Shown: piece by piece, positions 45,988-57,050 of the stretch
Layout: each line of letters opens with the position of its first letter
How positions within the stretch are numbered: the first letter of the stretch is position 1
Assembly (NCBI GenBank): GCA_022925895.1
Contig: JAKSYS010000114.1
Location: 51,694-115,693 of the forward strand
DNA from: Fragilaria crotonensis
Taxonomy: Eukaryota > Bacillariophyta > Fragilariophyceae > Fragilariales > Fragilariaceae
Length of the DNA stretch: 64,000 bases
Reading direction: 5' to 3'
The notes under the pieces: model-generated
What the model was told of the DNA's origin: nothing
The model's input: only the letters and a program-made list of their open reading frames with translations
Database searches by the model: none
Program-made: the position numbers and the translations under genes

Positions 45988-47847
45988 ATGACACCACTAG
46001 GGACGCCTTCTGGATACTTCAGCATGTCGAATTCTCAACCGATTAGCGCTGCTGTCGATTCCGCCGTGGATGCGTATGCCACCAAGTTACTACGTGAAAA
46101 ATCGCCCCCGGAAGCTTGCATCGACGAAAATCTGGGCCCCTACGTGACATCGATGATACGATGTTCCGAATTGAGCGAACGCGTAGAGGACATTCCTGAT
46201 TTCGATTCCCTCATGGAGTTGTTGGAGGAACATTGTACTCTGAACTCTGCTGATGCCTTGACTGTGCTTTCAACCATTGCGAAAGCAGTCCGAACTGGAG
46301 ACATTGAGAAAACTTCGTACGAATCTCTCCTAATGGAAGGAGCCCATTTTCTCTCCTCAGAGCTGGGGAGTTACCGCGTGAACCCTCAAGCCTCTGATGA
46401 CTATCAGTCTGCGCTGCCTGTTGCGATCGAAGATTTTTCGGAGAACCAACCGGACAAATTGATTCCTGTTGACTTAATGGGCTTGATTGACGACCCATCC
46501 ACCCCGGTGGAGAAAAAGACCGCCAGCAACTTTGATTTCGGTGAGCCAGTACCTGAAGCATTTCCTCCTCTGGGAGCCTCTGCCCCTACGTCAGGTCTCC
46601 CCAAAAAGAGTGGCAAACCACCGCGAAATCCTAGCAAAGAAGATGGTAAGGATCTGGCAGCAGTCTTGTTTCACTCCCGACCAAGGCAACACAGTATTGA
46701 TGAGTGCTACCCACGTGCAAGGCAAATCAGCATTGACGCAGATGACGGGTATTCCTCAACTTCCCCCAACCATCCATCAGATGACCACGGGTATCAAGTT
46801 GCCGCAGGATATGACTATTTTCAGCAGCAACAACTCGATTCGGCGGTTGATATGCTTTTGTCGATGAACGCAGATATTAGTCAGGAGGCAGCGCACCAAG
46901 CGGCGATCTTGGGTTGTTTGGACGTCAGCGTTGCTCAGTATGTTATTGATGGGGCCATGTCCGCACCACCGGTCTGCCGCCACATGATGAGCGATGGTTG
47001 CTATAGAAGTGACTGCCAGTTCAGCCACGATGTGGACGGTCACACATGTCTCTTTTGGATGCGAGGCAGATGTGGAAAGGGTGACCTGTGCAAATTTCGA
47101 CACGGATTTTCTGAGAAGTTACTTGATGGGATGAGTTCCGAGGCCACGTGGGTGGAAGAACCAACGCCAGCTCAGTCGCGTTCTAACCCTGTAGGCATTG
47201 CTACCAAGAATCTCTTGAGTCACAATGCAATGGGAGTCTCTGCTCCCATGTCGCGCTCTTGGGCTTCTGGTGGTTTCAGTCCAAAAGGACAATCCTTGCA
47301 ATCATGGGAACCGTTGGACAGCGGGATGCCCTCATTCAGCCTTGACGACAAACACTCCAACGACGGCTTTTCTTTTGCAAGCATCGCATCGAAAGGCTAC
47401 AAAAATGATTCGTTCACAACTAAAGTGGCGACGACTCAGAGCTCAAGCCTGTCGGCGTCTAAAGCAAAATCAGTGAAGATTCCTCAAGATCTTTGGAGCC
47501 ATCACCTCAATCGAAATGCTGCAGCGTTCAGGATCCAGGATCCAATGGAAAGGTACAAGGAAGTCGCCAAATCTGTCTCCCGTTGCGACGTCATTGATCT
47601 GCATTTCCAATCTGTCAAGACGTTTCCGACTGTACTATCGTCGGTCTTGGTACAAAAACTTCGCGAGCACAGGGAAGTCTGGGTAATCACTGGTAGCGGT
47701 CACCACGTGGCGCGAGACTCGCATCAGAAGGGAGGTGGGGCGTTGGAGGCGGCAGTGATGGCGTGGTTGGACGACGAAGGGTACAACTTTGTGCGGGGTC
47801 GAGATCGTAATGGTCACTGTGGAGCTGTTCTAATCAGAAGTAGATGA
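45988..47847 (+). CDS. CCCH zinc-finger and Smr domain protein
   Basis: Single-exon gene of 619 aa. A CUE/UBA-like helix region (LDSAVDMLLSMNADISQEAA, about 285-325) is followed by two CCCH fingers: C-x7-C-x4-C-x3-H and C-x7-C-x5-C-x3-H (about 329-373). A Ser-rich linker leads to a C-terminal Smr domain with VIDLHFQSV (DLH) and ITGSGHH (TGxGxH), about 534-619. Smr domains are endonuclease folds; the CUE-Smr protein Cue2 cuts mRNA at stalled ribosomes in yeast, and plants have CCCH/CUE-Smr proteins. A role in mRNA or ribosome surveillance is inferred. The RSRQHSID/ARQISID segments resemble phosphorylation sites. Confidence 0.85.
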   Translation: MTPLGTPSGYFSMSNSQPISAAVDSAVDAYATKLLREKSPPEACIDENLGPYVTSMIRCSELSERVEDIPDFDSLMELLEEHCTLNSADALTVLSTIAKAVRTGDIEKTSYESLLMEGAHFLSSELGSYRVNPQASDDYQSALPVAIEDFSENQPDKLIPVDLMGLIDDPSTPVEKKTASNFDFGEPVPEAFPPLGASAPTSGLPKKSGKPPRNPSKEDGKDLAAVLFHSRPRQHSIDECYPRARQISIDADDGYSSTSPNHPSDDHGYQVAAGYDYFQQQQLDSAVDMLLSMNADISQEAAHQAAILGCLDVSVAQYVIDGAMSAPPVCRHMMSDGCYRSDCQFSHDVDGHTCLFWMRGRCGKGDLCKFRHGFSEKLLDGMSSEATWVEEPTPAQSRSNPVGIATKNLLSHNAMGVSAPMSRSWASGGFSPKGQSLQSWEPLDSGMPSFSLDDKHSNDGFSFASIASKGYKNDSFTTKVATTQSSSLSASKAKSVKIPQDLWSHHLNRNAAAFRIQDPMERYKEVAKSVSRCDVIDLHFQSVKTFPTVLSSVLVQKLREHREVWVITGSGHHVARDSHQKGGGALEAAVMAWLDDEGYNFVRGRDRNGHCGAVLIRSR

Positions 47848-48110
47848 CGACTGTTGAATGAATTGTTGTTCAATACTCTGAGTAGATAGTTGTCGAGGCT
47901 ACTTGGTCCAACCTTCCAATCAGACTGACTAATCATAGTTATCGCATTTGCAAACTCCATTATGACATACTCCTGCTTCATGATTTTTCTGAAGCACAAA
48001 ACGGCTTCGGTTTCTAAAATTTTTCAATGCATTACACTTATTCGGGGTACGACTTGGAAGGCACACACGCGGCATCGGTTCAGATCTAGCCTATCTACCG
48101 GTAGACTCGC

Positions 48111-51100
48111 TCAACATGAAAATTCTTTGCGAATCATCGCTTTCCCATATCCGTCCGACGTCGACGATCTGGATTCCGAATCAGACTCGTAAAACGATTC
48201 GCTCTCCCAGCTGGAACACGACTGCTCTTCTTCCGTTAGCACACGCTGAAGTTGTGACCTGGCTCCAAACCTCTTCTGAATGTTGGCGTCAAAGCTAACC
48301 GACTTCTCAACCTGCCGACCACTGGCAGATAGCAATGAAGTTGTGGGTTCCTTTGGCATCGGTTTACTTTTTCCATCTCTCATCTGAGCAATGTAACTGG
48401 CAACCGCATCCCAGTCGTTCTCCGAAATAAACTGATCCAATTCACTTTGAGTCCATTCGGAGTGGGCAACACCTATATCGCTGCTATCCATACTCCTGTT
48501 TCGAATATTGTCAGTCACAGACGCAGCGAGATCCCAATCCTTTCGCCTAATGGCATCATCCAGAGCCCTTCGTCTGGCTCTCTCGAACTCCTCCATACGA
48601 CCGGAAAAGTCAGGATCGGGAACGCTGAGAGCAGACACTGTATCTGTGAAAGTCTCAACATCTGTCTCATCGTTGTCTCCCATGTAATTGGACTCGCCAT
48701 CAGAAGATTCCACGTAAGAATGGTTGTTTGGAGGGGCATACGTTTCCGGTTCGTTGGTGTCCACAGGATTCTTTGCTCGAGGACGTGGCACCTTTGGCTT
48801 CGGGGTTGCCTTTCCTTCGTAGTTCACGGTTGCAAGGCCCCATCGCTTGGTAGAAAATTCTTCAACGTGCAGGTCACGAGTTCGTCCAGAATTCCGTTGT
48901 TTAGCAGCAATGGCTCTTTGAGTTCTAACGCTCGGTTGCGAACGAGGCTCTTTAGGCAATTCCTGAGCGCTGCTTTGACTTGAGAGGCTGCCGTCGGCTA
49001 GATCGGAGAGCACTTCGTCTGCTTTTTCCTTGATGGACTCAAACGGACTGCGATCTTTGGTTGTGTTCTTGATACGATCTGTCTTCTCTGTTCTGCTTGT
49101 GGTCGTCGTATTGGCAGTGCGAGTGCGCAAATTGATGGAGTTCAACGATTTCTCTGAAAGGTCAGCAGAAACATTGACAGAGTCATCAGCAGGTAGTTCA
49201 CCAGGCTCGTCGAAGGGCCGAGAAGCAACAAGCTCTCCAAGTTGCGCGAGCAAGTCGTCTTCCTTGCCTTCGTACTGTGCCATCAGCTTCACTACGCTCG
49301 CATCGTCCGGTGGAGCCATCTTGGTCAGAAGTCGTGTTATCTCCTTTTTCTTTTCCCAAATATCACTTTGGAAGTCTCTTGGGTTTGTTTTCTTGAGGAG
49401 AGGCTGGCCATCTGAGCCCAAAGGGATGTCACTATCGTCGAGTGGCTTCGGTTTCACTATTGACGGCCCGGCCACAGCCAGAATATTCAAGGGAACTGCC
49501 GATCTACTTCGATTCGCGAACTCGTCGACCTTTCCTGACATTGATCGGACGCTGGTTCCCAACTGCTGTGCCTTTCCTTGCTGTGCAGATGCATCGAAGT
49601 TATCCGGCTTTGACCACGTCGACTTCCGAGTGATGCGGTGGTAGTAGTAAAGTCTCCCGCTTGTTGGATCCACTGCCGACCTCCAAATACTGGGAGGCGC
49701 TGCCTTGACAGGCGTGCTGGTGTCCGACAAGAGACGGATGGGCGAGCTGGTAGACTTTTTGATTGGCCCAGCACCCACAACTTGCCCATTTCCTGCCTGG
49801 AGCGTGGCGAGCGCCTTTGTAAACTCACTCCAACTGGTAGTGCGATTTGAAATGTCGATAGGCTTTAACGCATTCTCAGTCACCGCGACATTCTTCGTCA
49901 TCGTGACATTCTTCTCCGCGGAACGCTCACGAGTCGATTGCATTTGGGAGGCAGAATCAAGAAGGGTATCTGGAGTGCATCCAGATAGTAGAGTGCTGTC
50001 CTCGTATTCCTCCAAATACTCCTCTCCCACGAGTTCACCATCCTCCATCAAGGATGCCGCCAATTCCTTGGCACCCTTTGATCTGGTTCGCGAGGTAATT
50101 TTCTGAAGGACATGTGGACGCGCGCTCTCCGCGGGACGGACGACCGTAGGCTTCGCTCGGCGATCGACGTCGCTGGATTTCTTTGGTCGGCAGGCGCTGA
50201 AACCTCTGGGCGAACGCTAGCGATGGATGCCACAGCGTCTTTAGCCTTCTCTCTTTGGTGTTCACGTATAATTACCTCCTTGATACGCTTCCATTTAAGA
50301 AGCGAACGCTTGGAGTTCTTCTTGAGCACCGATGGATCGAGGACAAGTTCAAAGGTCTCGTGAGCCCCGGCCGTTGAATCTTCAGTATCATCTTGGGCAA
50401 ACACTTCGGGAGGTTCCTTCGACTCTTGTGCTTCTTCTGTATGCCCAGTTTCAGCTTCAACGGGTGGTGCTTCCTCCGCTAGAGTCGTGGACTCCAAAGG
50501 TACGGCCGCTGGTTCTTCTGGGGCAGGCGTAGATGGGACAAGACGATTGACAGTGTCGTCATCCTCGTCGTCCCCGTAGGAAGGAGCTCTGCCCCAGGCA
50601 GGACCAATGGGCGGATTTTCGTTTCCTTTGGAGTAATGAGGAGTCGTCACGGACCCACATGTTCTGTCGACGAGACCCAACATCTTTGATAGCACACCGT
50701 CTGAACCGCACGATGAATTGCAGACAGTTCCTGCAGCAGCTGCAGAATTAGTCGTGCTTGATTTGGCAGATTCAGATGACGGAAGTGCATCCTCCTCTTC
50801 CTCCGGAACTGGCGCCGAATACAAGCCGGATGCCAGTGCGTAGGGGCGTTTGATGGAGGCCGAGAGGTCCGAGATGGTTGTGCTCGAGAAAGAGTTATCT
50901 TCCTCCAAAGGGTGAGGATATGGGCTAGTAATCATCGAGACGGTTAGAGGTTCATCTGCTCCACTTGGAGAGGAAGGAGGGGTCGCTTCGTCTCCCTCAG
51001 GTTTTAGAGCGCGGTGCTTGTCATTGAGCGGTCGGAACGCTGCGGTGAGGCGCTTGACAAGCTTGTTATTAGAAGCTGGCTTACTCGTGAATTCTGATCT

Positions 51101-51181
51101 ATTTGCTTGCTTAGTACTGAGAAGGGTCACCCGGTCAGGGGCCCTATTGTTTGATCTGAGCATCATCTTTGATAGACCCAT
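48111..51181 (-). CDS. WW-domain protein, probably one gene with one intron
   Basis: Two overlapping open frames on the minus strand (50048-51181 and 48111-50063) most likely form one protein. The simplest model removes 50103-50275 (donor GTAATT, acceptor CCTTCAG, phase 0) and gives 965 aa. A WW domain lies at about 442-465 (SIWRSAVDPTSGRLYYY...STWSKP, both Trp present, Tyr-Tyr-Tyr core). The rest is low-complexity, rich in Ser, Glu and Pro, with no other domain seen. WW domains bind Pro-rich peptides. The N-terminal part could instead be a separate gene, and other acceptors (50181, 50197) are possible. Confidence 0.65.
50103..50275 (-). other. Probable intron of the WW-domain gene
   Basis: The donor GTAATT follows KRIKE and the acceptor TCCTTCAG precedes KITSRTRSKG; the phase matches. 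The candidate intron is itself open in the upstream frame, so retention or a different acceptor cannot be excluded. Confidence 0.45.
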
Positions 51182-53755
51182 TCTTGAACCTCTAACGAAT
51201 GATGCAAACGTTTACGTCAACTACCGGTAGATCGAAATGGAGTGGAATGTGATATGCTGGAGGCTTGGCTTGTCGAATGTGTTTCCGGTTTCTTGCATAA
51301 GAGTTTTCGATGTGCTTTGCCTGCTCGTACTATGCAGAACATGAGGCCATGCGTACTTTTATTGGAACATCAAATCTGTTTATAATTATAATTTCATTCC
51401 CTTCAAAAATATTTGAATCATTTTGCGAATGTGGATACCTTCTACATGTGCTCAATTGCAAAATGAAATATTTTCTGTACAAATATACCAAGGCTATTCT
51501 ATGCTGACATTGGACATTTTCTTCCGCATTCAAGATTGGCTTGTGGCATGTTTGGGCGGGAGGAGGGAAGATATCCTTGCAAGATGCATCTCGAGTTCTG
51601 CTAAACAAGACTCACCTCGGTGATGACGTCACGGGGCTTAAATTATTTGTACAGTATAGTACATACCTGACTTGCTGACTTGTACTGTATGCTGATCGTA
51701 CTGTACCACCATCTGGTAGATTTCTTCAGTTACGGTTTTCGTATCGGTGCAATTGTTCCAGTACTTGTACCATAGCAACGTATCAACTATCAACACACAC
51801 GGAGATCGAGATTCGTATCATACGATAGAATACTCTGAGGAGAATAACCGTAGATTCCGCAGTATAGTGCAGCAATGGAACACTCCAGTACCTGGTACTC
51901 TACTACCAGTAGTACTAGTCGAGCTCCGCGAATATACCGGCACCAGTAGTACTACCGGTAGCTTCCAGCCGCCCGGGTAGCAGCATACCGTAGAGGCGTA
52001 GAGGTGTACGTAAATGCAGTTGTAAATGCATAGTTCTGTATCAGTTGAAATAAATATATAGGATAATAGTACTTGTAGTGCATTGATAACATCGCTTTTC
52101 CAAAGCTTGCACTTCTCGCCTCTTGAAATTCCTCTGCTGTAAACGTTCTACTGCAGCTTATGTCAGTGCTTTCAAAAGATTCTTCTTTGACCATTTAAGA
52201 CATCTGCTCCATGCTGTTGCACGGTCATTGCATTGTGCTTGCTTCTCTCTCCTGTTCAGTGGAGAGATACCACGGACCAGCATCGTCCTCCGATTTGAAA
52301 ATCATTAATTGAGTGTCTACAACCGTCAATTTTGAGATCTAAGGACCAATAAACCAAGTTCATTTGATCCATGAGGAACCTGCAAACCAAATTCTTTTGA
52401 TCCATGAACCTGACTGTGATCATGCAAAAAATCTACAATGCCTTCAAACTGCAAGCACATGTGGTGGTAGCTATTCCAGTAGCCTTCATTGTTGGTTCTG
52501 ATGTATAAATATTTCACTAGTAAGGCAATTCAGTCAACAATGGCTTCTGAACAGAGTTCAAAATTTCCATAGCTGCATGTGTATCAAGATATGTCTTGTG
52601 TATTCCTCACCTTTCTTCATTTACCATTTCTAATTCAGTCAATCATGTCAAAACTCTCTTGACACAATGTTGCTGTCGTCACCTTGGGAATTTTGCAACA
52701 GGAGAAGCTGGCCTTTGGGCCCCACCCACATTTACCACGAAGATACTGAGTGAACCTGCTCTTGTCTTGCCAAATTATCATCATAGGTCTTGCCCAGCAA
52801 CAATCATCAGAGGTCTTGCCTGTGAGCAGACACAAATACTGGTTGCTGGGTTCTTTAATTTTTTATTTTGAGTGGGTGTCCTTTTGTTGCTGATGGCAGT
52901 CCCTTGTGATTTGACTCCAGTAATTAACATGAAACTCAATCATGATACAAATACCAAAACTGATGTCAATGCCTTTGATAGAACAACCTATCCAACCCAG
53001 TCAGTCTGAAAGTTGACAGTATTTACAAGGTACCTAATGGGACCTGGTAGCTAAAAGAGAGTGGAATGGTTGCACACGATGGCATGCAATCTCATCGTGG
53101 AATGCTTGCTTCCAACACAAGAAAATCTTCTATTGCCGAAGTCCCACCTTAATTTCTCTATTGGTTGCACGTGCATTTGCACTGGGTGCTGCGCCATGTT
53201 TCTCTGATGCGAAACTTCTATACAATAAAGTAACTGCAGGTACATGTACCAGTGACGGGCAGCACACCGTGAACATGATCATCTTTCATAGCTCACTTAT
53301 ACCCTGGCAAAAGTACAATCCGCCGGTCCGCTGGGAGCTGGTGTTATACCTTACGACAGGACGAAACAGCAAAGGCATCGCAAGGAGCCAGTCTCTGAAC
53401 TGCTGTCGGCGCTAACAGCTAGGCATACTCACAGATTGAAAAGCAGATACTACCTTGCAGCTTTTATGAATCTGCCGAGTACTCCGAGTCTGGAGGCTTG
53501 GCGTAGTCAAGGGAGGGCATGCACTAGCACGTGGCTACCACGCAGGTGGCTAACACTAGACCTAACCCCCGCCGTTACGAAAGATGTCTCACAGATCGCC
53601 AGTATGCGTAATGATGCCATTAACTTATCTTGGAGTACGCCGTTTCCCAAGTTCTCCAAGTAGGTCTGCACCTTAACTTGTCTTGGAGCAAAGTGTATCC
53701 CTAGGTCTCCAAGTAGTCTGGACCTACGCATGTTTTCAACTTAACGGTATTCAAT
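51182..53755. other. Intergenic, GTAC-rich and with one dispersed repeat
   Basis: No gene is supported. A TGACGTCA palindrome lies at 51624-51631, about 440 bp upstream of the WW gene. 51.65-51.97 kb is full of GTAC motifs. 53066-53196 is a diverged copy of 63323-63458. Confidence 0.5.
53066..53196 (+). repeat. Dispersed repeat, copy 1
   Basis: The segment from TGGTTGCA..GATGG to CTGGGTGCTGCGCCA aligns with 63323-63458, sharing blocks such as CTCAT.GTGGAATGCTT and CAACACAA.AA..TTTTCTAT. Both copies end at the same GGGTGCTGCGCCA. It is probably part of an unrecognised transposon. Confidence 0.6.
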
Positions 53756-54574
53756 TTACATCATTGATGCGATCGTCCCTGGTTCTCGGTCCGTAGATGT
53801 CCAGGCCCTAGAAGCAAAGGCGTCCTTCTTATCTTCATCCGTTAGGAGGGATTCTTTCTTGTCACTCAAGTCACAACCTTCAATTTCCTCATGCGCATCC
53901 GGGTGCTCCGGTTTCGCCTTGAGGTGGTGGTCCGCGATCCAGAAGTAGATGACGTTCAGAAGACCAGGAAACAGAATCATAACAAAAAGCAACTCGAATC
54001 GTATGTTGCCCTGCAGCGGCCTGAACATCACCTGACCAAGCCAAGCCAATTGCTGAGAAAATACCCACATGAATAAATACATAAAGATCTTGACGACCGT
54101 CAAAATTAGCAGCCACGCAATCACTTGATGAAACCAATGAGTAAATGCTGTGGGGCCTGCATAAACACCCGAGTTCCTCAAGGACAGCCAGTCACGTTTG
54201 TTGGCCAGCAAGTCCAAGAGGTGAAGAAACCCAATAGATAGAGCAAGACCAAGTGTCGTGTCTATCAAAAAAGAAATAGCGTACCAGGCGCATTGATCTT
54301 CTAGAACGGAATCGCCCCTAATGTTTTGCGAAATGACGGCAGCAATCACCATATTCATGACGTGCGCATAACAGGCACCAAATCCTTGTTTGGAAACATC
54401 AAGAAACCAAGTTTGGAATGTGCGGCGAGGAACTTCGTTCATTCTCTTAATCCATAGGGATGCTAATGCAAAGGCTGCCAGCATAATTTGGACAAAGATT
54501 GTGAAGAAATCATCGTTGTCGTAGATTTTGCAAACCTGAGCACTAGTGCCGTCGTCATTTGCAGAGTCGGCCAT
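53756..54574 (-). CDS. STIMATE/TMEM110-like multi-span membrane protein
   Basis: 272 aa, single exon. Several transmembrane helices are visible. Family signatures are RRTFQTWFLDVSKQGFGA, AHVMNMVIA and the ECAWY-like block DQCAWYAISFLIDTTLGL. A WFHQVIAWLLILTVVK helix and a C-terminal LLNVIYFWIADHHLK segment also fit, and the cytosolic tail is charged. In animals STIMATE is an endoplasmic reticulum protein that promotes STIM1 action at contacts with the plasma membrane; fungal and protist relatives are annotated as vacuolar membrane proteins. The role here is unknown. Confidence 0.85.
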   Translation of the reverse strand: MADSANDDGTSAQVCKIYDNDDFFTIFVQIMLAAFALASLWIKRMNEVPRRTFQTWFLDVSKQGFGACYAHVMNMVIAAVISQNIRGDSVLEDQCAWYAISFLIDTTLGLALSIGFLHLLDLLANKRDWLSLRNSGVYAGPTAFTHWFHQVIAWLLILTVVKIFMYLFMWVFSQQLAWLGQVMFRPLQGNIRFELLFVMILFPGLLNVIYFWIADHHLKAKPEHPDAHEEIEGCDLSDKKESLLTDEDKKDAFASRAWTSTDREPGTIASMM

Positions 54575-57050
54575 CGGATTGGTTCTCTCGAAAACGACGA
54601 ATTACACTTTTTATAGAATACCTGGTTCAAGGAGCGCTTTCAAAGGGAAGTAAGTAGCAGTGAAGGCACGTCTGGTTAGATTGTTGTGAGGTAACAATGA
54701 GAGAAAATTTGTTGGAACGCCAGTAAGTTCAAAACCCCACGGGGCACGCGGTGCAAACACTTTTAGAGGACGACTGATCACCAAAGTCAAATTTTCGACT
54801 TTCAACATACATGAGGATTTCTGAATGATATCCAAACACTTAATATGTGATACTGTTTTCGTCAACTGTTACTCCTTACTTACTGTACCAGTACCGGTAT
54901 CATAGGTACTAACAGAATCGTACCGGTATAGTGGACCAGTAACCAGTAAATCGTACCGGGTACTAGCTACTCCGAGTTGATATCAGTACTGTCCTCAAAC
55001 CTCCAAGCACGCACTGGCAACCGGCAATCAGAGGTCACTTCGAGATTCCGACAGAACAACCATCCACTTTCCATCAAGATGGAAGAAGGTAACTGTGGAG
55101 CGAAAAGAAATTTCTCTCATTTTTCAGCAATAATTATATTATGGAGAAAACTCCATGAAATTGAAGTGAACAAAGTCTGATGCTGCTGTCAGCAAATAAA
55201 GGCAGCACGCAACAAGTGCAACATGCCTTCAAATAAACCTCCTGACTCCAAAGTGACCTCAGTTATGTGATGCAGGCTAAGGAGAAACCCATTCCTTGAC
55301 CTGATGGTACACTCTTCTGGACAAGGTTCTTGCCCCTGTACCCACAGCACACCACGAACGACGTCCAACAAGCTCAAGCCTGGGAAGAATACTGATAGTG
55401 CCCATAGACCATAGACACAATGCGCATCATGTATGTGCAGTAAATGTATGACTTGGTAGTCTCAAAACATCTAAATGCCTTTAGGTACATTTCCAATTTC
55501 AATGGAAAGGAACTGGTGCATGATTCCATTCATGTGTGGAGAGGATCAAAAACCATTTCCAAGTACACTGCCTCTATGATTATCCTGCTGGATTGTTACT
55601 AATGCTTGAGATAACAAATCATGTGTCTCTATTGGTTGGAAATTGGACTCTATAGTAGAGGTGGTAGAGGTTCCCTTTTCAAGAGTTTTATGTCTTCCAA
55701 CATCCCCAACAATGACAAGGAAATGGTTGTGGTAATTATTCTCCGTCACCCAAGGCCCAGCATCAAAACCACCCTAGTAGCTATTTTTGATTAGCATCAA
55801 AGTGTTCATTGGCATGCTGATTCATTCATGCATGGTTATTCTGCTGCACCAATGCCTTCTCATATCATTATTTCCTTTCAAAGATATTGTTTTGTGAATA
55901 GGATGCGATTGGAAATCAACACTTAAAGGGGATCAAAGCTCATTAGACAGAAAAATTCAAAAATGAACCTTCAAATCAAGCAACGATGCTGATGTTTAGG
56001 ACAACATAGGCCAGTGCTACTCCATAGTAACATACATGCGTTTATAGCCATGTTGCCAAAGTTGAATCCTGAAAAACGTCTTTTCCGAAACAATCCGATT
56101 CAGAGCGCTGTACTCCAACTACATTATACGTCGTTGTTCATGTATAGCCAGAATTTAGTGAGGCATCCGCTGCAAGTGCAGCATTAGTGAACTCTTATAC
56201 TGTTTCCGAGACTGCTAGCGGTATCCGTGCATAGGACTCGGTTTTTCATGTCCTAGTATTATTCTACTAACTTTTTACGTACAGAGGACTATAGTTCATG
56301 TGACTCGGAATCCTTTTACCGGTAACCGGTACTTCTACGGTATTGTGTCTTGTATGCGTATAAGTATCCGTCAGAACCGGACTTTCGAACTCGAGTACTC
56401 GGAGTTCCACCACTACTAGCGTAGTACTCCAAACAGGTACTGTAGTATATTAGCACTTGTGTACCCCGGTTTCATTGAACATGCCACCTCGACACCGGTC
56501 CAACTGACGGCCCGGCGACTCCAACAGTCGTCTGCCGCCAAGTAAGGCCGGTTGAATGGTACTTTGTACACCTGTACGCATTGTTCAACTGCGGTGGACA
56601 GCACAGGTTTCTGGAATACACGACCCCGTCGTAATTGCACACGTAACGCCCCCGGCAAAGGACTACACTGGTCTATCGTCTTTACCTGAGAACTCCGAGT
56701 ATCTGTCATCTACTCCGACTATAGATTGCGCTCTGATCTCTGATTAGACCTCAGGAACAAGGTTACAGCATCTCCTTCCCTTTTCGGATTTGGATAGTTG
56801 AGCAATAGCACAGGACTTACACTCGGTCTATCCAAAGCATTGTCATTTTGTATTCAAGCTTTTTGTTACGTTCATCATTGCCACCTTTTCTTTGTCAACC
56901 TATCCAGCGCAACGCATCACGTCGACGCTGCTGGAAAGCAACTGAATCGAATTGAAACTGGATCGGAAGAGAACCAAAGACCGAAGACTCCCGTTATCAT
57001 CATCACCGACACAACACACACATCAGAGCGAGCAAGCGAGCGAGCGAAAG
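54575..57050. other. Intergenic, no gene supported
   Basis: Short frames only. A minus-strand stretch at 55546-55749 looks protein-derived but is too short to assign. GTAC/ACCGGT motifs are dense at 54.88-54.98 and 56.3-56.5 kb. Confidence 0.5.

Noticed and set aside
49030-49644. 204-codon plus-strand frame
   Set aside because: It lies antisense within the WW-domain gene and shows no domain; it is a shadow of the Ser/Glu-rich coding strand.
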